Of a DNA stretch of 64,000 bases, positions 32,873 to 44,489 are shown piece by piece (the stretch's first letter is position 1; every line of letters begins with the position of its first letter). The notes beneath the pieces are model-generated. The model saw nothing but the letters and a program-made list of their open reading frames with translations, made no database searches and had not been told where the DNA came from. Position numbers and translations under genes: made by a program. Source of the DNA: Erinaceus europaeus (lineage: Eukaryota; Chordata; Mammalia; Eulipotyphla; Erinaceidae); contig NC_080171.1 in NCBI RefSeq assembly GCF_950295315.1, positions 31,054,361 through 31,118,360 of the forward strand, read 5' to 3'.

Positions 32873-34514
32873 AGTCAACTACTTCTCCAACAAAACTCTT
32901 TATGTACATATACTGAACCTTCTCCTTCGGGGATAAAACCAAAGTTCTTCTCCACAGTTGAATACTTCCATCATGGAATCAGCTTTAATTAGAAAGAAGA
33001 AAAATAGAAGTGAATTCTTCACATCATGTTAGATCTGCCTCTGAGCCCATTCCAACTCCCCACCCCTTTGAAAATGACAACAATGTCCAATAATATGATA
33101 TTTCCAGTCCTAAAAATGTTTTCTAACCTTAGACCTTCAATGCTTAGACCTTTTGATGCTTAATCAGAATACAGATAATGATGACCCTCATTGGTAATGG
33201 CCATCGCTCAATCCTAGCCATAATAGGATGGATCTCTAAGTGGTCCAGAGGGGTTGGGTTTAACAACATCTCAGGTGAAGACACTCTGTATTCAACCTAA
33301 TTGATCAAGTAGGCTGCACTTGATTCTCAAATGAAAGAGAGTCAAGTCAGTCGTGACGGCCTGCAGAAATCAGAACACTTCAACCATTCCAAAGCCAGAC
33401 TTTAAATTGCATGTTTAGACAGTTATTGCAGCCAGGTAAAGCTAAGCTAAACTACACTGCAGTGGCCAATAACCAAAAAAAACTTCTGATGGCTTGCAAG
33501 TTTGTGTTTTACTCACACTGTGTGTTCTTGGAGATTATTTTTGGCCACACTCTGAGTTGTCCCAACAGAGTAGTCCCTGTGTGGGTCTTATGGGAGAGGA
33601 AAAAGAAAAGTGAGGGACACATGATGGTGCTTAAAACTCCCACTAGAAATTGACACCCTTCTCTTCCACTACATTTCATGATCCAAAGCAAGGCATGTGA
33701 CATAAATGACACCAGTGAACCATGGATGATATATCTTGTCACAGGGAAAGACCATGAATATTTTCAAGATATTGTATGAGTAACCACAATATGCATGATA
33801 TCCATGTCTCCCTTTAAGGAGTCAACCTTCTATAAAGTGTAACAGCAAGCCTATTCATATACACATTTGCTTATGTTATTTGTGACAAGGTAAAATGTGC
33901 CACTCTTCAATCAAAGGGTCATATTAAGGACTATTGAAGAAGCATAAGAAGTCTTCCCTGAGGACCAAAAGGCTTCCGTTGATATTTCTCTTTATTGACC
34001 AGGAAAACATCATTATCAGACTTGCTTAATGAGTATCAAGTAAGAACCTTAACTGATTCTTAGACTGACTGTGTCTCAGAAGAATATTCCAGAGACAGTG
34101 GTGGAATGCTCTTAACGTGAGATACACCTCACTAGTAATTTCTAAGGATCACATTGTGTGAGAAAAGACAAATAATAATGACTTCATCAAAAAGTGATTC
34201 ACGTGAAAAAAAATTGTGGGTAAATTAAGTAATTTATTTTTATTGTGTTTTCCTTTTGTTCATTCATAAGAGTAATTCTTTAAATCCATATATTTTGATA
34301 TTTTGTATGTAGTAGTGGTAGTAAGAGGGAAGTCAAAAGGCTAACTCTGAAGTATAATGTACTTGGATATTTCTAATTATTGATAATTTATATAAAAATT
34401 TTATTGGAACCCAATGTGTCTTGTTATTATTTATAATTTATTATAGATAATGCATTCACATATCTTTTCTTCTGCCCTCTATGTTGCAATGTCAGCCTTT
34501 ATGAAAACCTTTGG

Positions 34515-34840
34515 GGGTCAGGTGGTAGCGCAGTGGGTTAAGCGCATATGGCACAAAGTGCAAGGATTGGCGTAAGGAACTTGGTTCGAGCCCCGGGCAC
34601 CCCACCTGCATGGGGCTCACTTCACAAGCAGTGAAACAGGTCTGCAGGTGTCTATCTTTATCTCCCCATCTCTGTCTTCCTCTCCTCTCTCCATTTCTCT
34701 CTGTCCTATCCAACAACAATAATTACCACAACGATACAACAAGGGCAACAAAAGGGGGGGAAATGGCCTCTGGAAGCAGTGGATTCGAGGTGTAGGCACT
34801 GAGCCCCAGCAATAACCCTGGAGGCAAAACAAAACAAAAC
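34515..34840 (+). repeat. tS1 SINE, long form, with target-site duplication
   Basis: GGTGGTAGCGCAGTGGGTTA head, TTGGTTCGAGCCCCGGGCAC, AGCAATAACCCTGGAGGCAA, AAAAC-rich tail. AAAACCTTTGG at 34504-34514 and 34841-34851. It lies in the probable 3' UTR and is sense-oriented. Confidence 0.95.
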
Positions 34841-34937
34841 AAAACCTTTGGCATTGAAATATCAGCTCCTCATATGTTAGTTCCTCCTTATCTATGGCTA
34901 TTTTTCTCTCAAATTCTTCATTCTTTTCTTCACTCTT

Positions 34938-35029
34938 AAAATATTTTATTTATTAATTAGAGGGGTAAGGGGGGAGAGAGACAACGAACCAGACCTAACT
35001 TATCCACTGTGCCATCTCCCAGACCACTT
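34938..35029 (-). repeat. tS4 SINE, partial
   Basis: TTTATTTATTAATTAGAGGG then ATCCACTGTGCCATCTCCCA; the middle is deleted. Confidence 0.75.
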
Positions 35030-35321
35030 CTCTTCTTAACTCTTTAAAACTTCCTGTGTTTTATTCCTGAAAGTCCCTAAGAGAATGTCATTGCTGCTGC
35101 AAGTGTGCTTATCTGGCTAAGGTACAAATTCCGTCCGTTGCTATTACTATTCCTTTGGTTTTCACAGCAATTCTCCAAGTTCCTTTTTATTTCAAAGAGA
35201 CATCAATGCATTTTGGTCACCAGCAAATGACAAAGCATAGTGGTCTCAATAGGCTGTAACATGTAGCTTAGATGTGTTATACCCTCTTGACTTGTGTAAT
35301 TATACACCACATTTATACCAC

Positions 35322-35327
35322 AATAAA
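35322..35327 (+). promoter_or_regulatory. Candidate poly(A) signal AATAAA
   Basis: This is the first canonical AATAAA downstream of the SLC28A3 stop on the + strand, in the context CACAATAAAACTG. It is followed within 30 bases by a T/G-rich element. It sits about 2.45 kb after the stop. Confidence 0.45.
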
Positions 35328-35350
35328 ACTGTCAAATGATGTATTTCTCA

Positions 35351-36140
35351 AAATGTTTGTTTCCCTATCATTAAGCAACACACATAGAATCATATACACA
35401 ACTATACACAAGTCAGACAATATGTTTGCTAGAAGTGGTAGACAGTTTTCTTCCCATTTATTTTCCTTCTCCCCACTGCTCCTGGCTGACCACACACAGT
35501 TTACTTGGGCTGAATAACTTGATGAATGATTTCTGTACTTTTTTCATGTTCAGGTCATATTTTAAACCTCCATCTATTCAAGGTTGGAATGATGATACTT
35601 TAATAATACCAGTACTACTCATACTCCTGGGCAGTTATCTTTTTTCTGTAGTAGTACTTTATATTCGCTCAAATTCACAGATAAGACTGTAATTATTCTT
35701 TTCAAAGGTTAGTAACAGCCTGTGGCAAATTATGTATATGTATTAATCATTTCACTGTAAATAAGCATTCATCTTATTTCCAGGTTTTGGCTTTGGTGTT
35801 TCTGGGTGTCCATTTGAACATTGCTTGCCCATTTACGTTACATACTAGTGACTTTATTTTCTATAGCAGTGTTGTTTGGTAGAAATGTAAATTACAAGTA
35901 GCTGGAAATTTTCTAGTCATCACATTTGTAAAGAAACTATTAATGTTAATTGTTATTCACTTGGGTTTTATTGTATTAACACTGGCTTACAACACTATGT
36001 TTTAGCAGAACAGGTGCACGTCTCTTCAAATATATGTCTCCACACCATGCTCACCACCAAAGTAAAATAACCCTGCACACAGTTCATTGGACTCCTTTTA
36101 TCCTGTGCTCCCAGTTCTTCTTCTTCTTCTTTTTTTTTTT
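35351..36140. other. Intergenic, no feature seen
   Basis: AT-rich DNA beyond the probable transcript end, with a TTC/T run near 36117-36142. An 88-codon frame at 35426-35692 has no recognisable content. Confidence 0.45.
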
Positions 36141-36149
36141 TTTACAGAA

Positions 36150-36345
36150 AGGGAAAACACAAAGTAAAACTTCAGGGGAGGTGCCTGGGGTGGCCTGGTG
36201 CATGATGTCGAAAATGGACCTAAGTTGGACATGAGAGTGTTTTGTGGGCAGCTAGCACAGTTAGATGAGAAACTGTAGCCGTGTGTCAACAACTGTGCTA
36301 TAAACATTAGCTTCCTCAAGAAAGTAAAATAAAAACAAGCCAACA
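36150..36345 (+). repeat. L1 3' UTR remnant, plus
   Basis: AGAAAGGGAAAACACAAAGT, CATGAGAGTGTTTTGTGGGC and CGTGTGTCAACAACTGTGCT correspond to 49470-49757, ending in AAGTAAAATAAAAAC. Confidence 0.75.
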
Positions 36346-36576
36346 AAACCCTCCTCCTGCTTTTCTACCCTCCACATTCTTTAATTTTTTTCTTTTGAAA
36401 TACAGAATTTTATTTAGAAACTGTTTAAAATAGGGGGAAAAAAACTCATCAAGAAAGACTAGGTGGAAAATGTGTTCCCAATAACATGGAATTTCAGGGC
36501 ACTAAACATCTAAAAGGCCACGAAAGAGATACCATCGCTGTTATTTTTTGAACAATGGCTAGTTACTTGCATTTTT

Positions 36577-36711
36577 TTTAAATAATTTATTTCTTTATTG
36601 GGGAATTAATGCTTTACATTCAACAGTAAATACAATAGTTTGTACATGCATAACATTCCCCAGATTCCCATTTAACAATACAACCCCCACGATGTCATTC
36701 ATCATCTTTCT
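36577..36711 (-). repeat. Short L1 3' end abutting a longer L1
   Basis: A 135-bp terminal L1 3' UTR (TTATTTCTTTATTGGGGAAT...CCCCCACGATGTC). It is repeated almost identically 170 bp further on as the end of the long L1. Confidence 0.9.
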
Positions 36712-36987
36712 TTTTTTTATTTTATTTTTTTATTTATTTTTTGTAAAATAATTTATTTCTTTATTGGGGAATTTCTGTTTTATATTCAACAGTAAATACA
36801 ATAGTTTGTACATGCATAACATTCCCCAGATTCCCATTTAACAATACAACCCCCACTATGTCATTCATCATCTTTCATGGACCTGTATTCTCCCCATCCA
36901 CCCACCCACCCCAGAGTCTTTTACTTTGGTGTAATACTCCAATTCCATTTCAGGTTCGACTTGTGTTTTCTTTTCTGAATTTGTTTT

Positions 36988-39900
36988 TCAACTTCGACCT
37001 GAGAGTGAGATCATCCCATATTCATCCTTCAGTTTCTGACTTATTTCACTCAACATGATTTTTTCAAGGTCCATCCAAGATCGGCTGAAAACGGTGAAGT
37101 CACCATTTTTTACAGCTGAGTAGTATTCCATTGTGTATATATACCACAACTTGCTCAGCCACTCATCTGTTGTTGGACACCTGGGTTGCTTCCAGGTTTT
37201 GGCTATTACAAATTGTGCTGCCAAGAACATATGTGTACACAGATCTTTTTGGATGGATGTGTTGGGTTCCTTAGGATATATCCCCAGGAGGGGAATTGCA
37301 GGGTCATAGGGTAGGTCCATTTCTAGCCTTGTGAGAGTTCTCCAGACTGTTCTCCAGAGAGGTTGGACCAATTGACATTCCCACCAGCAGTGCAGGAGGG
37401 TTCCTTTGACCCCACACCCTCTCCAGCATTTGCTGCTGTTACCTTTTCTGATGTATGACATTCTCACAGGAGTGAAGTGATATCTCATTGTTGTCTTGAT
37501 TTGCATTTCTCTGACAATCAGACTTGGAGCATTTTTTCATGTGTTTCTCGGCCTTTTGGATCTCTTCTGTGGTGAATATTTTGTCCAAGTCCTCCCCCCA
37601 TTTTTGGATGGGGTTATTTGTTGTCTTGTTGTTGAGTCTGGCAAGCTCTTTATATATGTTGGTTATTAAACTCTTATCTGATGTATGGCATGTAAAGATC
37701 TTCTCCCATTCTGTGAGGGGGTCTCTTGGTTTGGGTAGTGGTTTCTTTTGCTGTGAAGAAGCTTTTTAATTTGATGTAGTCCCATAGGTTTATACTTGCC
37801 TTAGTCTTCCTTGTAATTGGATTTGTTTCATTGAAAATGTCTTTAAAATTTATGCGGAAAAAAGTTCTGCCAATATTTTCCTCTAAGTATTTGATAGTTT
37901 CTGGTCTAACATCCAAGTCCTTGATCCACTTGGAATTTACTTTTGTATTTGGTGAAATACAGTGATTCAGTTTCATTCTTCTGCATGTTTCAACCCATTG
38001 TTTCCAACACCATCTGTTGAAGAGACTCTGCTTTCCCCATGTAATAGTCTGGGCCCCTTTGTCAAAGATTAGATGTCCATACATGTGGGGCCTCATTTCT
38101 GGGCTCTCAATTCTATTCCACTGGTCAGTGTGTCTGTTCATGTTCCAGTACCAAGCAGTTTTGATGACAATGGCCCTATAATACAGTTTGAGATCTGGGA
38201 GTGTGATGCCTCCAGTTCTGTTCTTTTTTCTCAAGATTGTTTTGGCAATTCTAGGTCTTTTCTGGTTCCAGATAAACATTTGTAGCATTTTTTCTATTCT
38301 CCTAAAAAATGTGCTTGGGATCTTGATGGGGATAGCATTAAATTTGTAGATGGCTCTGGGTAATATATTCATTTTGATGATGTTAATTCTTCCAACCCAT
38401 GAACATGGAATATCTTTCCACTTCTTTGTGTCTTTTACAATTTCTTTGAGTAGTGACTCATAATTTTCAGTATACAAGTCTTTCACTTCTTTGGTTAGGT
38501 TTACTCCTAGATATTTTATTGTTTTTGTTGCTATAGAAAAAGGAACTGATTTCTGGATTTCAATTTCTTCTAACTTAGTGTTTGCATAGAGGAATGCCAC
38601 TGACTTTTGAATGTTAATTTTATAGCCTGACACATTACTGGATTGCCTGATGATTTCCAAAAGCTTCTTGCTGGATTCTTTACAGTTTTCCATGTATACT
38701 ATCATGTCATCTGCAAATAAGGAGAGTTTGACTTCTTCTCTTCCAATCTGTATGCCTTTAATTCCTTGCTCCTGCCTGATTGCTATGGCAAGAACTTCCA
38801 ACACTATGTTGAATAGTAATGGTGATAGTGGGCAGCCCTGTCTAGTACCTGATCTGAGGGGAAATGCTTCCAGTTTTTCACCATTGAGTATGATGTTGGC
38901 TGTAGGTTTGCTATATATAGACTCCACTATCTTCAGGAATTTTCCATCTATTCCCATTTTTGTAGTGTTTTGATCATAAAGGGATGTTGTATTTTGTCAA
39001 AGGCTTTCTCTGCATCTATTGATATGACCATGTGGTTTTTGGTCTTGCTTTTGTTGATGTGGTGGATCACATTGACTGATTTACGTATATTAAACCAACC
39101 TTGAATGCCTGGGATAAACCCCACTTGGTCATGATGAACAATCTTTTTGATATACTGCTGTATCCGGTTGGCTAGAATTTTGTTCAATATTTTCGCATCT
39201 ATGTTCATCAGAGATATTGGTCTGTAGTTTTCTTTTTTGGTTGTGTCCCTGTCTGCTTTTGGTATCAGGGTGATGTTGGCTTCATAGAAGCTGTCAGGGA
39301 GTATTCCACTGTCTTCAATGTTCTGGAAGACTTTTAAAAGTAGAGGTATTAGTTCTTCTTTGAAGGTTTTGTAGAATTCATTTGTAAAACCATCTGGTCC
39401 AGGACTTTTATTTTTGGGGAGGTTTTTGATAACTGTTTCAATTTCATTAGCTGTGATGGGCCTGTTCATGTTATCCACTTCCTCTTTACTTAGTTTTGGA
39501 AGTTGGTAGGTATCTAGGAAATCATTCATTTCTTCCAGGTTCTCTAGCTTGGTGGCATATAGTTGTTCATAGAAGCCTCGCATGATATGTTGAATTTCTG
39601 CAGTGTCTGTTGTGATTTCTCCTCTTTCATTTACTATCCGATTTATTTGGGTCTTCTCCCTTTTTTGTTTTGTGAGTCTGACCACAGGCTTGTCGATTTT
39701 GTTTACTCTTTCGAAGAACCAACATTTACTTTCATTGATCTTTTGTATGGTTTTCCTATTCTCAATGTTATTTATTTCTGCCCTAACTTTAGTGATTTCT
39801 GTCCTTCTGGTTGCTTTAGGATTCCTTTGTTGTTCTTCTTCTAGGTCTTTAAGATGTGCAATCAGGCTGTTTATTTGTGCCTTTTCTTGTTTCCTAATGT

Positions 39901-40810
39901 GTGCTTGTATAGCTATGAACTTCCCTCTTAGGACTGCTTTAGCTGTGTCCCAAATATTTTGAGAGCTTGTGTCTTCATTTTCATTGAACTCTCGAAACAT
40001 TTTGATTTCTTCCTTGATTTCCTCTTTGACCCAGAAGTTGTTAAGAAGTGTACTGTTGAGCTTCCACATTTTGGCACTGTTACTAATCTTTTGTTGATTG
40101 TTAAGTGTTAGTTTAATTCCACTGTGGTCTGAGAAGATGCTTGGGATGATTTCAGTGCTCTTGAATAGGCTGATGCTGTCTTTGTGGCCTAACATATGGT
40201 CTATCCTTGAGAATGATCCATGTGGATTTGAGTAAAATGTGTATTCCAGTTTCTTGGGATGAATGACTCTGAAAATGTCCAATAGTTCTAGTTTATCTAT
40301 CTCTTCATTTAGCTCCCTTATGTCTTTACTGATTTTCTTCCTGGATGATCTGTCAAGTTGAGATAGTGGGGTGTTGAAGTCCCCTACTATGATTGTGTTA
40401 CTGTTAATATATTGCTGTAGCTCTTTCAGTAGGAGTTTGATGTATTTAGATGGCTTCTCATTGGGTGCATAGATATTAATAATTGTTAAGTCCTCTTGAT
40501 TGACTGATCCTCTGAGCATTAAGTAGTGTCCATTCCTATCTTTTTTAATCTTATATATTTTAAAGTCTACCATGTCAGATATGAGGATAGCTGTTCCTGC
40601 CCTTTTTTGTGGGCCATTGGCTTGTATGATAGTTTTCCATCCTTTCACTTTAAGTCAGTGTTTGTCTTGTTGAGTTAGGTGAGTTTCCTGTAGACAACAT
40701 ATTGTTGGGTTGTGTTTTCTGATTCATCTTCCTACTCTGTGTCTTTTAATAGGTGAATTCAGGCCATTGACATTTATTGATACCAAAGACTGAAGATATT
40801 TTAACGCCAT
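36988..40810 (-). pseudogene. L1 ORF2 (endonuclease-reverse transcriptase), broken
   Basis: Starts at an ATG at 40808-40810. It has an endonuclease domain ([38 protein letters not shown]), RT ([31 protein letters not shown], and the FADDMIVY catalytic motif at about 38715) and the Cys-rich end (36988-37506). Breaks seen: two in-frame TGA codons at about 40725 and 40654 near the N terminus, a one-base loss in a T-run at 38957-38961 between RT segments, and an interruption between about 37674 and 37506. Confidence 0.93.
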
Positions 40811-40866
40811 TCTTGTAGAGTTTTAGAGTGTTTTGATATATGTCCTATTTGTGGTGGTCTGGTTGT

Positions 40867-41836
40867 TTATAGGAGACCTTTCAGAACTTCTTTCAGGGCA
40901 GGCTTGGTGATGGTTGCTTCCTTCAACTGTTGCTTGTCTGAGAAGGTTTTGATGCTTCCATCTAGTCTGAATGACAGTCTAGCAGGATATAGTATTCTTG
41001 GCTGAAAGCCTTTCTCATTGAGCACTCGATAGATATCTTGCCATTCTCTTCTGGCCTGTAGTGTTTGTATGGAGAAGTCTGCTGCTAATCTTATGGGTTT
41101 TCCTTTGTAGGTGACTCTTTGTTTTTCTCTTGCAGCCTTGAGGATCCTTTCTTTATCCTTATTCCTTTCCATTCTAAGTATGACATGTCTTGGTGTCTTT
41201 AGGTCTGTGTTAATTCTGTTTGGGACCCTCTGGGCTTCTTGAATCTTTATGTCTTTGGTGTTGTCTAGAGAAATTTTCAGCTATTATGGCCTGGAGAATG
41301 CTTTCTTCCTCTCCTTCTCTTTCTTCCTCTGGTAAGCCAATAATGCGTATATTGTTTCTTTTGAAGTCATCCCATAGGACTCTGTTGTTGTTTTCAGCAT
41401 CTCTTAATCTCTTTTTGAGATCTCTTACTTCTTTTTTAGTTGTCTCTAATTCATCCTCAATCTTGCTAATTCTGTCTTCAGCCTCATAGATTCTATTCTC
41501 TCTGCCCTCTACTGCTTTCTGGAGTTCATCTATTTTGTTGCCCTGCTCTGATACTGTTTTAGCTTGTTCAGCAAGTTGCCTTCTTAGCTCAGCGATTTCA
41601 GCTTTCAGCTCTCTAATAACCATGAGATAATTAGAATTTTCTTCCATATTCTCATTTGTTGTTCCTGCATTTCTGATTACAATTTTTTCAAATTCTTTAC
41701 TCACTCCTGTTATTATTTCCTTAGCTAATGTTTGGATGTTGAACTCGTTGTTTTGTGCTTCACCCTCTGGAGGAGTTTTAGCTGGACTCTTGTCCTGGTT
41801 CGAGTCTCCAATATTTTTTCTTGTTGTTTTAACCAT
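40867..41836 (-). pseudogene. L1 ORF1 (RNA-binding chaperone), frameshifted
   Basis: The 208-codon first part starts MVKTTRKNIGDSNQDK and has a coiled-coil region (ENRIYEAEDRISKIEDEL) followed by RNA-binding-domain sequence (NNIRIIGLPEEEREGEEES). A frameshift near 41270 moves the rest into another frame. The 101-codon tail (41172-40867) holds RILKAAREKQRVTYKG and YPARLSFRL, the C-terminal domain. Length is normal for L1 ORF1 but it cannot make one intact protein. Confidence 0.93.
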
Positions 41837-42604
41837 TTTATATATTATGTTATGAGTTCCCTTTATCAGTACTTTTCAAATTATTGATCACTATTGCCTG
41901 GATTGACTTGTGTCTAAGTAATTTAATTAAAGGGTTTACCGTGGTGGAAGTTAACAGTTTTTTCAATCCCTGAGTTGGAGCTCAGTGGTGTAAAAGCCTC
42001 TTTGTTTTTCTTCCCTGTAGGCTATGGGAGCCTGAGGGCTTTTAAACTATCGATAGGCTTCTTAGCTTAATCACTGACTCCTGACCAAGAGATAAAGCAG
42101 GGTGTGGCAGAGATAATTCAGTGGTTATGCAAAGAGACTTTCACAGCCCCTCAGCTATGCCACCGAGGTATAGGTCTTCTCCTGAGTTTCCCCAGTTAGA
42201 TCTCTGTCCCCTGGTGTCCCTCCCTGTTGCTGCTCCAGATTCTGAGGGTAGTAGCAATGGAGACTCAGAGTTGCACTTGGTGAGTCTCTGGGGAGTCCTC
42301 TCCTCCCTTCAGCTGTCCCCTTGTTGGTGGAGCAGACTGGAGGTGGTGTCTCCACTGATAAACTGTTCCCCAGTTCTTTCTTCTACAGTCAGAAACAAAG
42401 CATTTGATTTGGTGTGGTTTTACATGGTCCTTTTCTTTGTTTCTTTATATTCCACATATGAATGAGATCATGCTGTATTTGTCTTTCTCCTTCTAGCTTA
42501 CATCTCTTAGCAATTTCCCCTAAGGTTTCATTCATGCTACCACAAATGGCGCTGTTTCATCCAAGTAGTAGTCCATTGTTTATACGTACCACATCTTTCC
42601 TATT

Positions 42605-42745
42605 TTTTAAAGATTCATTTATTTATTTATTTATGAGAAAGATAGGAGGAGAGAGAAAAAGAACCAGCCATCACTCTGGTATATGTGCTGGGGATCTCAT
42701 GCTTGAGTGTCCAATGTTTTATCCACTGCATCACCTCCCAGACTG
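42605..42745 (-). repeat. tS4 SINE
   Basis: TTTATTTATTTATTTATGAG, AGCCATCACTCTGGTATATG, CCACTGCATCACCTCCCAGA on the + strand. Confidence 0.9.
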
Positions 42746-42879
42746 CAGTCTTTTCTATCTAGTCACCCATCATTAATCCCTTAAATTGTTTTTATATCTT
42801 GGCTATTGTAAATAGAGCTTTAATAAATATAGGCATGCACATGTTACTGAATTTATGTTTGTTTGTTTTTTCTTGATAG

Positions 42880-43130
42880 ACACCTCCAGGGTTATTGCTG
42901 GGGCTCAGTGCCTGCACCATGATCCACTGCTCCTAAAGGCCATCTTTTTTAAATTAATTATTTTTCCCTTTTGTTTCCCTTGTTGTTTTTTATTGTTGTT
43001 GTAGTTATTGTTGTTATTGATGTCATCATTGTTAAATAGGACAGAGAGAAATGGAGAGAGGAGGGGAAGATAGAGAGGGGGAAAACCTGCGGACCTGCTT
43101 CACTGCTTGTGAAGCAACTCCCCTGCAGGC
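42880..43130 (-). repeat. tS1 SINE, long form, head-truncated
   Basis: CACCTCCAGGGTTATTGCTG, AATAGGACAGAGAGAAATGG, CACTGCTTGTGAAGCAACTC; it stops before the usual head. Confidence 0.88.
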
Positions 43131-43553
43131 TTGAATAACTTCTATACTGCTTTCCATAGAGGTAGGGCCCGTTTATATTCCCACTAGCAACATACAAGTG
43201 TCCCTTTTTCTCCACACCTTTCCAGTACTGATTGTTTCTGGTCTCTTTGATAAACACCATTCTCACAGATGTGAGATGAGATCTCATTGTGGTTTTGACA
43301 GATATTTCCCTACTAAGTGATAATGGAGAAATTTTTTTCATGTATCTTTTGGCCATCTGTATGTTTTCTTTGGTGAAGTATCTATTCCCATACATATTTA
43401 CTGGTTATACTCTGAACCTGAGTTCTCTATGTATCTTGGATATCAACCCTTTGTCAAATACACATTGTGCATATACTTTCTCCCACTCAGTAAAATGTGT
43501 TTTTTAGATGTCTTCATTTTTTCTTTAATTTTTATTTATAAAAAGGAAACACT

Positions 43554-43845
43554 GGGGAGTCGGGCTGTAGCGCAGCAGGTTAAGCACAGGTGGCACAAAG
43601 CACAAGGACTGGCATAAGGATCCCGGTTCAAACCCCGGCTCCCCACCTGCAGGGGAGTCGCTTCACAGGCGGTGAAGCAGGTCTTCAGGTGTCTATCTTT
43701 CTCTCCTCCTCTCTGTCTTCCCCTCCCTCTCTCCATTTCTCTCTGTCCTATCCAACAACGACAACAACAATAATAACTACAACAATAAAACAACAAGGGC
43801 AACAAAAGGGAATAAAATAAAATAAATATTTAAAAAAAATTAAAA
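43554..43845 (+). repeat. tS1 SINE with target-site duplication
   Basis: GGGCTGTAGCGCAGCAGGTT head, CCGGTTCAAACCCCGGCTCC, CAACAAGGGCAACAAAAGGG tail. AAAAGGAAACACT at 43541-43553 and 43846-43858. It is plus-oriented and looks young. Confidence 0.95.
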
Positions 43846-43888
43846 AAAAGGAAACACTGACAAAAACCATAGGATAAGGGGTACAACT

Positions 43889-44181
43889 GAGAGTCGGGTG
43901 GTAGCACAGCAGGTTAAGCGCAGGTGGCACAAAGCACAAGGACCAGCGTAAGGATCCCAGTTTGAGTCCCTTGCTCCCCACCTGCAGGGGAGTTGCTTCA
44001 CAGGCGGTGAAGCAGGTCTGCAGGTGTCTATCTTTCTCTCTCCCTTTCTATCTTCCCCTCCTCTCTCCATTTCTCTCTGTGCTATCCAACAACGATGACA
44101 TCAATAACAGCAATAATAACTAAAACAATAAAACAAAAGAAGGGCAGCAAAAGAAAATAAATTAAAAAAAAAAAAAGAGGT
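43889..44181 (+). repeat. tS1 SINE with target-site duplication
   Basis: GGTGGTAGCACAGCAGGTTA head, AAGGATCCCAGTTTGAGTCC, AAACAAAAGAAGGGCAGCAA tail. GTACAACT at 43881-43888 and 44182-44189. Confidence 0.93.
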
Positions 44182-44489
44182 GTACAACTCCACACAATTC
44201 CCACCACCAGGATAATCCCATCCCATCCACTGATAGCTTTCCTATTCTTTATCCCTCTGGGAGTATGGATCCAGGGTCATTATATGTCTTCATTTTAATG
44301 GTAGTTTCTTTCACTATGTAGAAGTTGTTTTTTTATACTTTGATATAATCCCATCTGTTTAGTTCCACATTTGTTTCCTTTTCTGTTGGGGTCAAGTCTT
44401 CACAGATATCACTTAGGTCAATATCCTGGCATGCTCAGTCTACCTTCTTGTGTGAGTTATATGGGTTTAGATATTACATTCAAGTATTT

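Larger units (their letters stand above)
32873..35350 (+). other. SLC28A3: Probable SLC28A3 3' untranslated region
   Basis: Non-coding AT-rich sequence follows the stop. I see no AATAAA between the stop and 35321 on the + strand; the first is at 35322-35327, followed by a TG-rich stretch, so a long terminal exon ending near 35350 is likely. Weaker variants (for example TATAAA near 33831) could serve for shorter forms. A tS1 SINE (34515-34840) and a tS4 fragment lie inside it. The end point is an inference. Confidence 0.5.
36712..42400 (-). mobile_element. L1 retrotransposon, near full length, broken
   Basis: On the minus strand, in order: a 5' UTR-like region (about 42400-41837), ORF1 (41836-40867, frameshifted), ORF2 (from about 40810, several breaks), a short 3' UTR (about 36987-36755) with AATAAA, and an A-rich tail (to 36712). 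It is much less decayed than the L1 next to it. The exact 5' end is uncertain (42360-42425) and I could not find its target-site duplication. Confidence 0.93.
43521..44283 (-). repeat. L1 3' UTR end inserted in old L1, itself carrying two SINEs
   Basis: Long-3'-UTR L1 type (GACAAAAACCATAGGATAAG, CCACTGATAGCTTTCCTATT). ATGTCTTCATTTT lies at 43508-43520 and 44284-44296. Inside are tS1 copies at 43554-43845 and 43889-44181. Confidence 0.9.

Noticed and set aside
35426..35692. 88-codon hydrophobic plus-strand frame downstream of SLC28A3
   Set aside because: AT-rich chance frame; its first 65 codons lack any family resemblance and no splice or promoter context is visible.
39563..39962. Plus-strand membrane-protein-like frames
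   Set aside because: Antisense of L1 ORF2; Lys/Glu-rich coding gives Phe/Leu-rich reverse frames.
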